DNA of 64,000 nt from a bacterium (GCA_022774755.1 JALFLK010000009.1:1-64000), one strand, 5' to 3'; counted from the stretch's first letter, positions 38,904-49,220 are shown. Made by a program: numbers and translations. Notes: a model not told the origin generated them from the letters alone.

Positions 38904-39989
38904 ATGTCAAGAGTTTATAATTTTTCGGCAGGTCCTTCTATGCTGCCGGAGGAAGTTTTGAAGAAAGCCGCAGACGAAATGCTGGATTATGAGGGCAGCG
39001 GCCAGTCTGTAATGGAGATGTCCCACAGAAGCAAAACCTACGATGCAATCATCAAAAATGCCGAGGCTCTGCTCCGTGAGGTTATGAATATTCCCGACAA
39101 CTACAAGGTTCTTTTCCTTCAGGGCGGCGGCTCAACTCAGTTTGCAATGGTTGCCTTGAACCTGATGAACAAAAACAACAAGGCTGATTATATTATTACA
39201 GGTCAGTGGGCTAAAAAGGCTTACAAAGAGGCTGTTCGCTATGGTGATGCAAAGGCCGTTGCTTCTTCAGAAGACAAGACCTTCTCATATATTCCAAAGA
39301 CTGATAAGTCTATGTTCAGAGAAGATGCAGACTATGTTTATATTTGTATGAACAACACAATTTACGGTACTGTTTATCATCAGCTTCCCGATACAGGAGA
39401 TATTCCGCTGGTTGCAGATATTTCTTCCTGTATTCTTTCCGAGCCCATTGACGTAAGCAAATTCGGCTTGCTGTTTGCAGGCGCACAGAAGAATATGGGT
39501 CCTTCGGGCGTTACGGTTGTAATTGTAAGAGAAGACCTTATCGGAAACGCTATGGATATTACTCCTACTATGCTTAACTATAAAACACACGCCGACGCTG
39601 ATTCCCTGTTTAACACACCTCCCTGCTATGCAATTTATATTGTAAAGCTGGTTCTTGAGTGGATTAAGAACACCGTAGGCGGTCTTGATAAAATGAAAGA
39701 GCTCAACGAGAAGAAAGCAAAGCTCCTGTATGATTTTCTTGACAGTTCAGAGCTGTTCAAGGGTACGGTTGTTCCCGAAGACCGTTCTTTGATGAATGTT
39801 CCTTTTGTTACGGGCAACGCCGATTTGGACGCAAAATTTGTTAAAGAGGCATCCGAAAACGGCTTTGTAAACATCAAAGGTCACAGAACCGTGGGCGGTA
39901 TGCGTGCTTCTATCTACAACGCTATGCCTTACGAAGGCGTTGAAAAGCTTGTTGCATTTATGAAGAAGTTCGAGGCAGAAAATAAATAA
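38904..39989 (+). CDS. serC: Phosphoserine aminotransferase
   Basis: YNFSAGPSMLPEEVL, FAGAQKNMGPSGVTVVIVR. Confidence 0.96.
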   Translation: MSRVYNFSAGPSMLPEEVLKKAADEMLDYEGSGQSVMEMSHRSKTYDAIIKNAEALLREVMNIPDNYKVLFLQGGGSTQFAMVALNLMNKNNKADYIITGQWAKKAYKEAVRYGDAKAVASSEDKTFSYIPKTDKSMFREDADYVYICMNNTIYGTVYHQLPDTGDIPLVADISSCILSEPIDVSKFGLLFAGAQKNMGPSGVTVVIVREDLIGNAMDITPTMLNYKTHADADSLFNTPPCYAIYIVKLVLEWIKNTVGGLDKMKELNEKKAKLLYDFLDSSELFKGTVVPEDRSLMNVPFVTGNADLDAKFVKEASENGFVNIKGHRTVGGMRASIYNAMPYEGVEKLVAFMKKFEAENK

Positions 39990-40021
39990 TCAATCTTAAT
40001 CACAAGGGAGTAAACAAAACA

Positions 40022-41182
40022 ATGTATAATATTTTAACATTAAACAAAATCTCTCCCGTCGGCACAAGCAGGCTGGGAGAAAACTACACCTACGGCGACA
40101 GCGTAGAAAATCCCGACGCAGTTTTGGTACGTTCCGCATCAATGCACGAGATGGAAATGCCCTCATCGCTTTTGGCTATTGCAAGAGCAGGCGCAGGCAC
40201 TAACAACATTCCCGTTGACGATTGCGCTCAAAAGGGAATTGTAGTATTTAACTCACCGGGAGCTAACGCAAACGCAGTTAAGGAGCTTGTTATCGCAGGT
40301 CTTTTGTTAAGCTCCAGAAAAATCGTTGACGGTATTCAGTGGGCGCAAACCTTAAAAGGCAACGGCGACGCTGTGGGTAAAATGGTAGAAAAAGGCAAGA
40401 GTCAGTTTGTGGGTCCCGAAATCAAGGGCAAAACCTTAGGCGTTGTCGGTTTGGGCGCAATCGGAATTCTTGTTGCAAACGCCGCTGTTTCTCTGGGAAT
40501 GAAGGTTATCGGCTTCGACCCCTTTATGTCCGTAAACAATGCGTTAAAGCTTGAGCATCATGTAGAGCTTAAAAACAGCGTGGAGGATGTTCTGACAAAC
40601 TGCGATTACCTTACAATCCACGTTCCTCTTACCGACGATACCAAAAATATGGTAAACGCAGAGGTTCTTCCCAAGATGAAGGACGGCGTTAGAATTCTTA
40701 ACTTCTCCCGTAACGGACTTGTGAACGACGACGCAGTTATTGAGGGCTTAAAGAGCGGTAAGGTATCTGCTTATGTAACCGATTTCGGTGACGATAAGCT
40801 CTTGGGCGTTGAGGGAATAATTGTTATGCCTCACTTGGGTGCGTCAACCCCCGAAAGTGAAGAAAACTGTGCCGTTATGGCTGTTGACGAGGTTGTAGAT
40901 TACCTTGAAAACGGAAATATTGTAAATTCCGTCAACTATCCCGCTGTTTCAATGGAAAGAACAGGCGATGTTCGCTTCTGCGTTATGCACAAAAACACGC
41001 CTAATATGCTTACTCAGGTTTTGGGCGCAGTTACAAGCAATAATGCAAATATTGAGAATATGGAGAGCAAGAGCCGCAAGGATGTTGCTTATACCGTTAT
41101 TGACACAACAGGCGCTGACGCTTCCGTGACCTCTGCAATTTCAGAGATTGACGGCGTTATCCGTGTAAGAGTTATAAAATAA
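40022..41182 (+). CDS. serA: D-3-phosphoglycerate dehydrogenase
   Basis: ARAGAGTNNIPVDDCAQKGIVVFNSPGANANAVKEL, GVVGLGAIG, C-terminal ACT-like region. Confidence 0.94.
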   Translation: MYNILTLNKISPVGTSRLGENYTYGDSVENPDAVLVRSASMHEMEMPSSLLAIARAGAGTNNIPVDDCAQKGIVVFNSPGANANAVKELVIAGLLLSSRKIVDGIQWAQTLKGNGDAVGKMVEKGKSQFVGPEIKGKTLGVVGLGAIGILVANAAVSLGMKVIGFDPFMSVNNALKLEHHVELKNSVEDVLTNCDYLTIHVPLTDDTKNMVNAEVLPKMKDGVRILNFSRNGLVNDDAVIEGLKSGKVSAYVTDFGDDKLLGVEGIIVMPHLGASTPESEENCAVMAVDEVVDYLENGNIVNSVNYPAVSMERTGDVRFCVMHKNTPNMLTQVLGAVTSNNANIENMESKSRKDVAYTVIDTTGADASVTSAISEIDGVIRVRVIK

Positions 41183-41230
41183 TTGCTTGGTAACAATAAA
41201 ATAGTAACAAAGCAGATTCTGAAAACACTG

Positions 41231-41257
41231 ACGCTGTTCCTTTTAGGAACAGCGTTT
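41231..41257 (+). terminator. Intrinsic terminator after serA
   Basis: acgctgttcc-ttttag-gaacagcgt followed by ttttt. Confidence 0.85.
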
Positions 41258-41268
41258 TTTATGTTACA

Positions 41269-41350
41269 GAAAATTGCACGGCTTTGCTCGGGCATAAAAG
41301 GCTATTGACAGCAAGAGCTGTCTGCACGAATTGCGTGTCGAGGCACTCGA
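41269..41350. repeat. Dispersed intergenic hairpin repeat, copy 2
   Basis: gaaaattgcacggctttgctcgggcataaaaggctattgacagcaagagctgtctgcacgaattgcgtgtcgaggcactcga. Confidence 0.9.
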
Positions 41351-41362
41351 AAATTTGCATAA

Positions 41363-41448
41363 TAGAAAATTGCACGGCTTCGCTCGGGCACAAAAGGCTA
41401 TTGACAGCAAAAGCTGTCTGCACGAATTGCGTGTCGAGGTACTCGACA
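41363..41448. repeat. Dispersed intergenic hairpin repeat, copy 3
   Basis: gaaaattgcacggcttcgctcgggcacaaaaggctattgacagcaaaagctgtctgcacgaattgcgtgtcgaggtactcgaca. Confidence 0.9.
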
Positions 41449-41627
41449 TAAAATTGCCGACATCAGCAAAATAGTTGCCTTCCGTCCAATGTAATATATT
41501 TGGATAAAAGTCACAAAATTAAAGTAAAAATTTGTGATATTGATGATAGAATTTCCCGATATCCCGTGTTATAATATATATGTGAAGAATTAGAGGTGTT
41601 TTTTCTCAGCCGTGAAACTGTATAAGC

Positions 41628-41761
41628 CCTAATTTACCCACACCTCATTAAGAAATGAAATAAAGGATTTATTGGTGATGTTGTTGCCTGACAGCAAAAC
41701 CTTAATAAATAACATAAAATAAAATATATTACATAAAGGAGTAATGATTTATGAAGAAAAT
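41628..41761 (+). repeat. 134-bp perfect direct repeat, copy 1 (leader + start of gene)
   Basis: Identical by eye to 42766-42899 (offset 1138). Confidence 0.92.
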
Positions 41762-42596
41762 CATATCAATAATTTTAGCAGTGGCAATGATTGCATTGTC
41801 GTCTGTTACTGCGTTTGCTTTTGAGCCGTCGAAGGTTACAACAAAGGATGGCTTGATGATCAAAGCGCAGGATTTCTACGAGTATTATTATTTGTATATG
41901 AAAGAGTTACCTGTTACGGTTCCTCTGTATTCGGATGAATCAGAGAAAAGGGTATTGGAAATATACAATGAAATTAAAAATAATATTGATAGCTATACCA
42001 ATGATGAATGCCAAATAATGTCAGACAAAATTGATGAAGTTGAGTCTAAGATGACAATCCACAAGGATGAATTAAAGTGGTTGCTTGACTATGTGCAAAG
42101 GGATTTAAACTCTGAAAACTACTACGACGACGAAACAATGGAGCTGTTGCAGGAAACATACAACGAGAGCATGGAAGTTTACGAAAACGGTAACGAAGAG
42201 GAGATTCACTGTGCATATATTGATATGCGAAACGTATTTACTAAATTATGCGCCTCTAATCAGGTTGCCGGCGATGTAAACAAGGACGGTCATTTAAGCG
42301 TAAATGACATAAGCTATATGCAAATGTATGGCGCCAAATTACAGGATTTCAATTCATCTCAATTTTTTATATCTCAGATGAATTCTCATCACGATTCAGA
42401 TATAACGATTGTTTCTCTTTGGCAAGAAAGACTGGCAAATCTTGAAGCGAATTTTGATTTACAGTCTGAAATAAAATGCTTAAAAGTAAATGAACCTATA
42501 CAGCACTCAAACAGAGATGCGTTTTTCATATCTCGGATATCTAATTCTAACTATTTGATTACACGTGAACACTATCGCTGTGGGTCTAATGAATAA
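41751..42596 (+). CDS. Secreted protein with degenerate dockerin-like C-terminus
   Basis: Signal peptide MKKIISIILAVAMIALSSVTAFA; GDVNKDGHLSVNDISYMQMYGAKL. Confidence 0.7.
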   Translation: MKKIISIILAVAMIALSSVTAFAFEPSKVTTKDGLMIKAQDFYEYYYLYMKELPVTVPLYSDESEKRVLEIYNEIKNNIDSYTNDECQIMSDKIDEVESKMTIHKDELKWLLDYVQRDLNSENYYDDETMELLQETYNESMEVYENGNEEEIHCAYIDMRNVFTKLCASNQVAGDVNKDGHLSVNDISYMQMYGAKLQDFNSSQFFISQMNSHHDSDITIVSLWQERLANLEANFDLQSEIKCLKVNEPIQHSNRDAFFISRISNSNYLITREHYRCGSNE

Positions 42597-42648
42597 GACT
42601 GTAATTGAATATTTGTAAACTAAATGAATTATTGGGAGAAAAAGTAAA

Positions 42649-42789
42649 ATGAAAAGAATATTATCAATTGTTATTGCGGTTATTATGCTTTGCGTTCCGA
42701 TGCTATCGGTGCAGGCTGAAGAAACAGATGAATATACCTATGGCTTAGTTGACGACGGTTTCAGGCCTAATTTACCCACACCTCATTAA
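42649..42789 (+). pseudogene. Truncated signal-peptide ORF running into the repeated leader
   Basis: MKRILSIVIAVIMLCVPMLSVQAEETDEYTYGLVDDGFRPNLPTPH*; last residues are encoded by the 134-bp repeat. Confidence 0.6.
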
Positions 42790-42899
42790 GAAATGAAATA
42801 AAGGATTTATTGGTGATGTTGTTGCCTGACAGCAAAACCTTAATAAATAACATAAAATAAAATATATTACATAAAGGAGTAATGATTTATGAAGAAAAT
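42766..42899 (+). repeat. 134-bp perfect direct repeat, copy 2
   Basis: See 41628-41761. Confidence 0.92.
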
Positions 42900-43701
42900 A
42901 ATATCAGCTTTGTTGACTGTGGCTATTATCATAGGCGCTTGTGGTATTTCAGCGTCTGCAGCAAGTGAAACAAGCGAAGCCTATAATCGTTTATACAGAA
43001 TGATATATGATTATTACAGTCCCGGTTATGTAAGCGGTTCACAGCCTTACTACAGCGATTCATCAATGGGTGTAGTTTATCAGGAAGTTGTTAAGGGAGA
43101 GGATGTTTTAAACGATCCAAATTCGACCGATGATGATTATACCAAGGCGGCAGATGATATTCAGACAGCCTTGGATAAAAGGTGCGTAAGAACCGAGTGG
43201 GCAGAAGAAACATACGAATTGTGTATGGAAGAACCAAACGATAACTGGTACTCAGAGGAAATGTGGCAGAATTATATGGATAAGCTTGCCGATTTGAGAA
43301 CAGCCCTTGACGGCGGAAATGAGTATGATGTTCAAGAAAAATACACCATTGTTTGCAGTAAGTATATGGAATTATGCAACAGTTATGGAGTGTTGGGTGA
43401 CCTTGACAAAAACGGTTATGTGGGCATCAACGATGTAACTCTTTTGCAAATGTATCTTAGCGGTATGGCAACATTTAACGGCAATCAAATAGGTTTGTCT
43501 GCAATAGACTGTAAAGCAGATGAAATATCAATTACTTGTGTTTCTAAATTACAGTTGCATATAGCATGTATTGGCGGTGAATTGACAACAAGAGGCTTTG
43601 ATAAAGGCTTTGATAATAAAACAACATCTATTGTTTGCCCTCGTCATCCCCTTGTGTATCCGTTTACTGCAAAGGGAATAAAGAGAAACATAGCAGGATA
43701 G
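42889..43701 (+). CDS. Secreted protein with dockerin-like C-terminus (paralogue of 41751-42596)
   Basis: Signal peptide; GDLDKNGYVGINDVTLLQMYLSGMATFNGNQ ... ISITCVSKLQLHIA. Confidence 0.7.
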   Translation: MKKIISALLTVAIIIGACGISASAASETSEAYNRLYRMIYDYYSPGYVSGSQPYYSDSSMGVVYQEVVKGEDVLNDPNSTDDDYTKAADDIQTALDKRCVRTEWAEETYELCMEEPNDNWYSEEMWQNYMDKLADLRTALDGGNEYDVQEKYTIVCSKYMELCNSYGVLGDLDKNGYVGINDVTLLQMYLSGMATFNGNQIGLSAIDCKADEISITCVSKLQLHIACIGGELTTRGFDKGFDNKTTSIVCPRHPLVYPFTAKGIKRNIAG

Positions 43702-43710
43702 GAGGTAAAA

Positions 43711-44187
43711 ATGAAAGGTAAAAGAGTAATGGGTCAAACGCTGACGGCAACCGTACAGAGCGACAGCGGTGCTGTGCCGGCAGGAAAATTAAGCTATCAA
43801 TGGCAAAATTCGGCAGACGGCAGTACGTGGACAGATATTCAGGGTGCTGTAGGCAGTACATACACACTGACAAACAACGATTTCAACAAATATGTCAGAG
43901 TGCAGGCAAGCACAAATGATAATACGGAATATAAATATCCCAGCCAAGTGAATTCTTCACCGACGGCAACAAAGGTGATTATTTACGGAGATGTTGATTT
44001 AAACGGCGCTGTGGAGAACGCTGATACAACTACCATACAGTATTATCTTGCACATATGATTAGCTTGACGGCTGAACAGCTTGTCGCCGCCGATGTTGAC
44101 GGCGACGGGGCAATTAGTATGAATGACGTTACATACTTACAGCAATATCTTGCAAACTACATAAGCAAATTCCCTGTTGAACAATAA
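43711..44187 (+). CDS. Ig-like domain plus dockerin fragment without signal peptide (possible gene remnant)
   Basis: QTLTATVQSDSGAVPAGKLSYQWQNSADGSTWTDIQGA; GDVDLNGAVENADTTTIQYYLAHM ... DVDGDGAISMNDVTYLQQYLANYI. Confidence 0.65.
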   Translation: MKGKRVMGQTLTATVQSDSGAVPAGKLSYQWQNSADGSTWTDIQGAVGSTYTLTNNDFNKYVRVQASTNDNTEYKYPSQVNSSPTATKVIIYGDVDLNGAVENADTTTIQYYLAHMISLTAEQLVAADVDGDGAISMNDVTYLQQYLANYISKFPVEQ

Positions 44188-44211
44188 ACCTCTAATAGTA
44201 GTTTAGTATAT

Positions 44212-44260
44212 ACAAACAGCTGTATCTCAGATATGGGGTACAGCTGTTTTGCTGTTTTTA
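44212..44260 (+). terminator. Intrinsic terminator
   Basis: aaacagctgta / tacagctgttt followed by tgctgttttt. Confidence 0.7.
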
Positions 44261-44421
44261 ATTTCAATTAAATGTCTAATAAAAATCAGAAAAACGGTAA
44301 AAATCGGTGGTCTTTATCCATTGCTGTTTTGCAAAATATACTCAATCAATACACATATTGACAAAAATATTTATATATGATATATTTCAATTAAAGAAAA
44401 ATAACGACGAGGTGCTGTATA

Positions 44422-46134
44422 ATGGCAGGCCGAAGATACAGAGATGACAAAAAGCCATACAAGGCAAACAGCTACATTGCTCAGCTTAATCACAATCGTG
44501 CTATGCAGGCAGGCGAGCCGTCGCCGCAGGAAACGGTTAAGATTAGCAACGATGATTATTTTATGTCCTCAAGGCGTCCGGAAAAGTTTGGACAGGACAA
44601 GAATATCGGAATGCACGGCGGCATATCCTCTTACCGTGACGATGTTTACGATGTCAGCGGAGTTACTGAGGACGGGAATTATTCCGGGAGAAATATAAAA
44701 AGCGAAAATCTTGCTGACGAATATGCGCCAAAGGTGAAAAGTCAACAATCATTTAATCTTCGTGAAAACAACGGCGGTAATCGTTACAGCTATCCTAAGG
44801 ACAGATATTCCGATAATCCCCGTTCACAACACAGCCGGGCTTATGAAAACTACTCTATAAATACAGAGAGCGGCGCCTATGGCGCTGAAATGCCTTATGG
44901 TGACGAGAAAATAAATCACATATTCAAAGATAAAAACAGCGGCTTTGAAAGTAACGGCAAAACACGTAACGGGGTAAACGAAAATAACTGCAAACAACCG
45001 GGCGGTAAGGGTAAGGCGGCTGTTATTACGGTTTCGTCTTTGCTGATTACAGCTATGATTATCTTTACGGTTTTGCAGATTATTCACAGCAAGATGAGCG
45101 GAGAAACCGTTTTGCAGACCGAGGCTCAGTCTGCTGTTGTTCAGCAGACCACAGCAGTTATACCCACAGAGCCCCCAAAAACTACCGTTTCTGCGCTGGA
45201 TTTTGAAACGCCCAATCCCAAAGACGACAACTCAGACGGATACCTTGATAACGGTATTTTTATTTGGAACGACTGCGGATATGAGCTTTTTTACGGTACC
45301 GATGAGTCGGCAAAAAACTATGCTGACGCTGTCAACCGTTATGCAAAGGATTTAGGCAGTGACATAAAGACATACGTTATGGTTGTTCCCACCCATGCAG
45401 AAATGAGCCTGCCCAAGCGATTTTCCGAAAGCGGACAGATAACGAATGTACCGCAAAAGGACAACATTAAAACCGTTTACGAAAATCTTGATAAAGAAAT
45501 TACCCCTATAAACTGCTACAACGAGCTTGTCAGGCACAGCGAAGAGTATATTTACTTTAACACGGACCATCACTGGACAGGCCTCGGCGCATATTACGGG
45601 TACAAGGCTTACGCAGAAGCGGAAGGCTTGCCGGTGCTTGATTTGGCGGATTGTCAGAAAAATTCAATAGAGGGATTTTTGGGCTCCCTTGCCCAAGATG
45701 TTCAGGCGGAGCTTTCTCCCGACAGGGTGGATTACTGGGAATTTCCCTACAATACTTCAAATGATATTTACTATGAGCCCGACGGTGAGCCCACCCGGTT
45801 AAACGTTTATTATGAAGGAGCCGCTCCCGGCAGTCTGACATACGGCGTGTTTATTTGGGGAGATCAGCCTCTTGAGGTTCTCCACTCCGATAAAAACGAC
45901 AAGGGCGAAAAAATAGCAGTTGTAAAGGAAAGCTACGGAAATGCTCTGGTGCCGTATCTCACAAACAATTATCAGGAAGTGCATGTTATAGACTTCAGAT
46001 ATTGGCAGGGGAAGCTTAAAGATTACTGCCGTCAAAACGGTATAAAAAAGGTGTTGTTTATTAACGGAATAATGTCGGCAAACACCGAGATTCAGATTCA
46101 GTCTATGGATACGCTTTTTGATGCTCAACCCTGA
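44422..46134 (+). CDS. DHHW/AlgX-like (SGNH-hydrolase-like) membrane protein
   Basis: TM anchor; YVMVVPTHAEMSLPKRF ... YIYFNTDHHWTGLGAYYGYKAYAE. Confidence 0.8.
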   Translation: MAGRRYRDDKKPYKANSYIAQLNHNRAMQAGEPSPQETVKISNDDYFMSSRRPEKFGQDKNIGMHGGISSYRDDVYDVSGVTEDGNYSGRNIKSENLADEYAPKVKSQQSFNLRENNGGNRYSYPKDRYSDNPRSQHSRAYENYSINTESGAYGAEMPYGDEKINHIFKDKNSGFESNGKTRNGVNENNCKQPGGKGKAAVITVSSLLITAMIIFTVLQIIHSKMSGETVLQTEAQSAVVQQTTAVIPTEPPKTTVSALDFETPNPKDDNSDGYLDNGIFIWNDCGYELFYGTDESAKNYADAVNRYAKDLGSDIKTYVMVVPTHAEMSLPKRFSESGQITNVPQKDNIKTVYENLDKEITPINCYNELVRHSEEYIYFNTDHHWTGLGAYYGYKAYAEAEGLPVLDLADCQKNSIEGFLGSLAQDVQAELSPDRVDYWEFPYNTSNDIYYEPDGEPTRLNVYYEGAAPGSLTYGVFIWGDQPLEVLHSDKNDKGEKIAVVKESYGNALVPYLTNNYQEVHVIDFRYWQGKLKDYCRQNGIKKVLFINGIMSANTEIQIQSMDTLFDAQP

Positions 46135-46149
46135 TTGAAAACATAAAAT

Positions 46150-46183
46150 TACGGTGCGGACAAAATTTGACCGCACCGTTTTT
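46150..46183 (+). terminator. Intrinsic terminator
   Basis: acggtgcgg / ccgcaccgt followed by ttttt. Confidence 0.8.
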
Positions 46184-46189
46184 ACATTA

Positions 46190-46274
46190 TAGGAAATTGC
46201 TCGACTGCGCTCGGGCATAAAGGGCTATTGACAGTTAGACCTGTCTGCCCGGATTGCGTGTCGAGGCGCTCGAC
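46190..46274. repeat. Dispersed intergenic hairpin repeat, copy 4 (diverged)
   Basis: aggaaattgctcgactgcgctcgggcataaagggctattgacagttagacctgtctgcccggattgcgtgtcgaggcgctcgac. Confidence 0.88.
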
Positions 46275-46331
46275 TTTTAAAATTTGGGATATTTTAGCAA
46301 AATCACACACAATAAAAGGAGTTTTAAATCA

Positions 46332-47360
46332 TCAGTTGAATTTATAGATTTTTCTTGCAATACGATAGAAGAAAACACCTGTCTGCTGACCGAATTTGCT
46401 TTGATTGTTTGCAAGTGCAAAGATAGTTCCGCGCTTGATGTGCTTGTATGTGTTCTCGTCCTTTTCACGCAGATAATTCCATAAATCTTCACGCTTTGCG
46501 TCCTTTTGAGGGTCGTCGCAGATAATCGCAAAAATATTGGAAATCGTCATCATCATTGTAATATACTTGAGCATATATTTATACAGCTTGGTGCTTACCT
46601 TTTTAACATCCTCAAGGTTATGTGAATCAATCATAATCTTTGTGACCCTAAGCTGTTGGTCAATACGCTTAGCCATTACGCTTTCGTTTACCGACTGGTC
46701 CTCTCTGCCGATAAAATATCTGTAAAGATTAAGGTCCATATAATAGATGCTCTTTACATACGGCAAGGGCTGATATACAAAAATATTGTCAACATAAAAG
46801 GTATGCTTGGGAAGTTCAATTTTGCAGTCCCTCAAAAGCTTTGTGCGGTAAATTACAGAGTGCATAAGCAGACATTGCGAAACCGAAAAATGATAAATAT
46901 CGTCCCAGGTGAAAACGCAGTCGGTGGGGAACACATTTTTGTAGTGCATAACATGACGGGTGTTGTCGCAAACATGCTCATAGACATAATTGCAAATCAT
47001 CATATCAAGCTCCTGGCCGTTTTTTACAAATTCACGTAGCTTGTTGAGAACTTTGTGCAGTGCGTCCTCATCAAGCCAGTCATCGGAATCAACAACCTTG
47101 TAGTAAACACCTCTGGCGTTTCTCAGTCCCTGGTTTACGCCTTCGCCGTGACCGCCGTTTTCCTGATGAATAGCCCTGACAATATTCGGGTACTTTGCGG
47201 CATAATCATCACATATCTGAGGGGTGTTGTCCTTTGTTGAGCCGTCGTCAATCAAAATTATCTCAATATCGTCGCCGCCCTTTAGCAGAGAGTCAACGCA
47301 TCTTTCCATATATTCTGCGGAATTATAGCACGGTACTGCAAAGGTTATAATTTTCATCAA
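46332..47360 (-). CDS. Family 2 glycosyltransferase
   Basis: ITFAVPCYNSAEYMERCVDSLL, ILIDDGSTKDNTPQICDDYA, KVVDSDDWLDEDAL. Confidence 0.93.
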   Translation of the reverse strand: MMKIITFAVPCYNSAEYMERCVDSLLKGGDDIEIILIDDGSTKDNTPQICDDYAAKYPNIVRAIHQENGGHGEGVNQGLRNARGVYYKVVDSDDWLDEDALHKVLNKLREFVKNGQELDMMICNYVYEHVCDNTRHVMHYKNVFPTDCVFTWDDIYHFSVSQCLLMHSVIYRTKLLRDCKIELPKHTFYVDNIFVYQPLPYVKSIYYMDLNLYRYFIGREDQSVNESVMAKRIDQQLRVTKIMIDSHNLEDVKKVSTKLYKYMLKYITMMMTISNIFAIICDDPQKDAKREDLWNYLREKDENTYKHIKRGTIFALANNQSKFGQQTGVFFYRIARKIYKFN

Positions 47361-47873
47361 AAACTTTCCTTCCCTAAATATTGCGTAAAATTGTCAAGTG
47401 AATACAAAAGCGTTATATATATAATAATTATAGCATAGGTTAGGAGCCTTTTGCAACAAATATTTGTGAATAGGACATCAAACAGGCAAATTCTGATTAA
47501 AACGTCCAACGCTATGCTCTGGTCAATGGGTCATAAAAAGGAAGGGTTATGTTTTTTCGGAGCATATAATTCTAACAAACAGATAGATAAATTGCATTGA
47601 GTAATATTTTGCCGAAACAGGGCGTAAACACTCAAAAATGCAGGATGAAAATTAAAATATGCTTAAAATGACAAGTTGACACTTTTTTGCTTGGGTGATA
47701 TACTATAAGAATAATACAGAATATTAAGAAAACAGAGGAATTTATCGGCATTTAAAGCAAAATGACAATTATATGATAAATCTTAATAAATCATAAAGTC
47801 CGATAAAAGCTGAATTAAAATAACTCAAGGCTTGCATTTTTTGCATATGCTTATAAGGAAAGGAGACGCAAAA

Positions 47874-49220
47874 GTGAGCAGTAAAACAAATTTATCTCTT
47901 TATTCCGATTTTGAAAAACGCAATTCTGTTGACAGTAAATACTACAATAAATACAGCGTTAAGAGAGGCCTGAGAAACGCCGACGGCACAGGCGTAATGG
48001 CTGGCGTAACTAATATATGCAATGTTCACGGTTATGTTATTGATGACGGTGAAAAAATCCCTGCCCCGGGAGAACTGCATTTCAGGGGATACAACATTAA
48101 GGATTTGGTTGAAAACTGCGAAAAAGAGGGTAGGTACGGCTTTGAGGAGGTAGCTTATCTGCTTTTAACGGGTGATTTGCCCACAAAGTCGGAACTCTCC
48201 GATTTTAGTCGGATTCTTTCCGACAACAGACAGCTCCCCGATAATTTCTTCGGCGATATGATTCTCAAGGCTCCGTCAAAGGATATAATGAACAAGCTTG
48301 CCCGTTCTGTTTTGGTGCTTTATTCCTACGACAGCAACGCCGAGGAGCTTTCGGCAAAGCACGAAATAGACACGGCTGTTTCTCTGCTTGCCAAGCTTCC
48401 GGTTATTATGGTGCTTGCTTATTATGTTAAGCTTTCTCATTTTTGCGGCGGCTCTCTTGTTCTTCATCATTTAATTCCCAACCAGTCAACCTGCGAGATG
48501 ATTTTATCAATTTTAAGACCGGACAGAAAATACACTCCGGAAGAGGCAAAAATTCTTGACATTATGCTTATGCTCCACGCTGAGCACGGCGGCGGAAACA
48601 ACTCAACATTTTCGTGCCGTGTTTTATCCTCATCGGGTACAGACCCGTATTCTGCATATGCTGCGGCAATAGGCTCTTTAAAAGGACCCAAGCACGGCGG
48701 AGCCAATATGAAGGTTGTAGAAATGCAGAAATTCATAAGGGAAAACTTAACAAACTGGGAGGACAAAAACGAGCTTAAAGATTTGCTCTGCAAAATAGTG
48801 GATAAAGAAGCCTTTGATAAATCGGGACTGATTTACGGAATGGGACATGCGGTTTATACTTTGTCTGACCCAAGGGCGGAGATTCTGAGAAAATACGCAG
48901 GGAAAATGGCGCAGGGAACAAAGTTTGAAAAAGAATTCAGGCTTCTTGAATCCGTTGAGGAGCTTGCACCACAGGTTATAGCCGAGCGCAAAGGTGACTC
49001 AAAATCAATTTGTGCAAATGTTGATATGTACAGCGGATTTGTATACAGGATGTTGGGGATTCCCAAAGACCTCTATACGCCGTTGTTTGCGGTTTCAAGG
49101 ATGGCAGGCTGGGCTGCTCACAGGTTTGAAGAGCTTGTATCAGGCAAAAGAATTATCAGACCTGCGTATAAATCTGTGTTTAAAAACAGAGATTATACCC
49201 CCATTGATGAGAGAGAATGA
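47874..49220 (+). CDS. Citrate/2-methylcitrate synthase
   Basis: LHFRGYNIKDLVE, LHAEHGGGNNSTFSCRVLSSSGTDPYSA, GMGHAVYTLSDPRAEIL. Likely GTG start at 47874. Confidence 0.93.
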   Translation: MSSKTNLSLYSDFEKRNSVDSKYYNKYSVKRGLRNADGTGVMAGVTNICNVHGYVIDDGEKIPAPGELHFRGYNIKDLVENCEKEGRYGFEEVAYLLLTGDLPTKSELSDFSRILSDNRQLPDNFFGDMILKAPSKDIMNKLARSVLVLYSYDSNAEELSAKHEIDTAVSLLAKLPVIMVLAYYVKLSHFCGGSLVLHHLIPNQSTCEMILSILRPDRKYTPEEAKILDIMLMLHAEHGGGNNSTFSCRVLSSSGTDPYSAYAAAIGSLKGPKHGGANMKVVEMQKFIRENLTNWEDKNELKDLLCKIVDKEAFDKSGLIYGMGHAVYTLSDPRAEILRKYAGKMAQGTKFEKEFRLLESVEELAPQVIAERKGDSKSICANVDMYSGFVYRMLGIPKDLYTPLFAVSRMAGWAAHRFEELVSGKRIIRPAYKSVFKNRDYTPIDERE

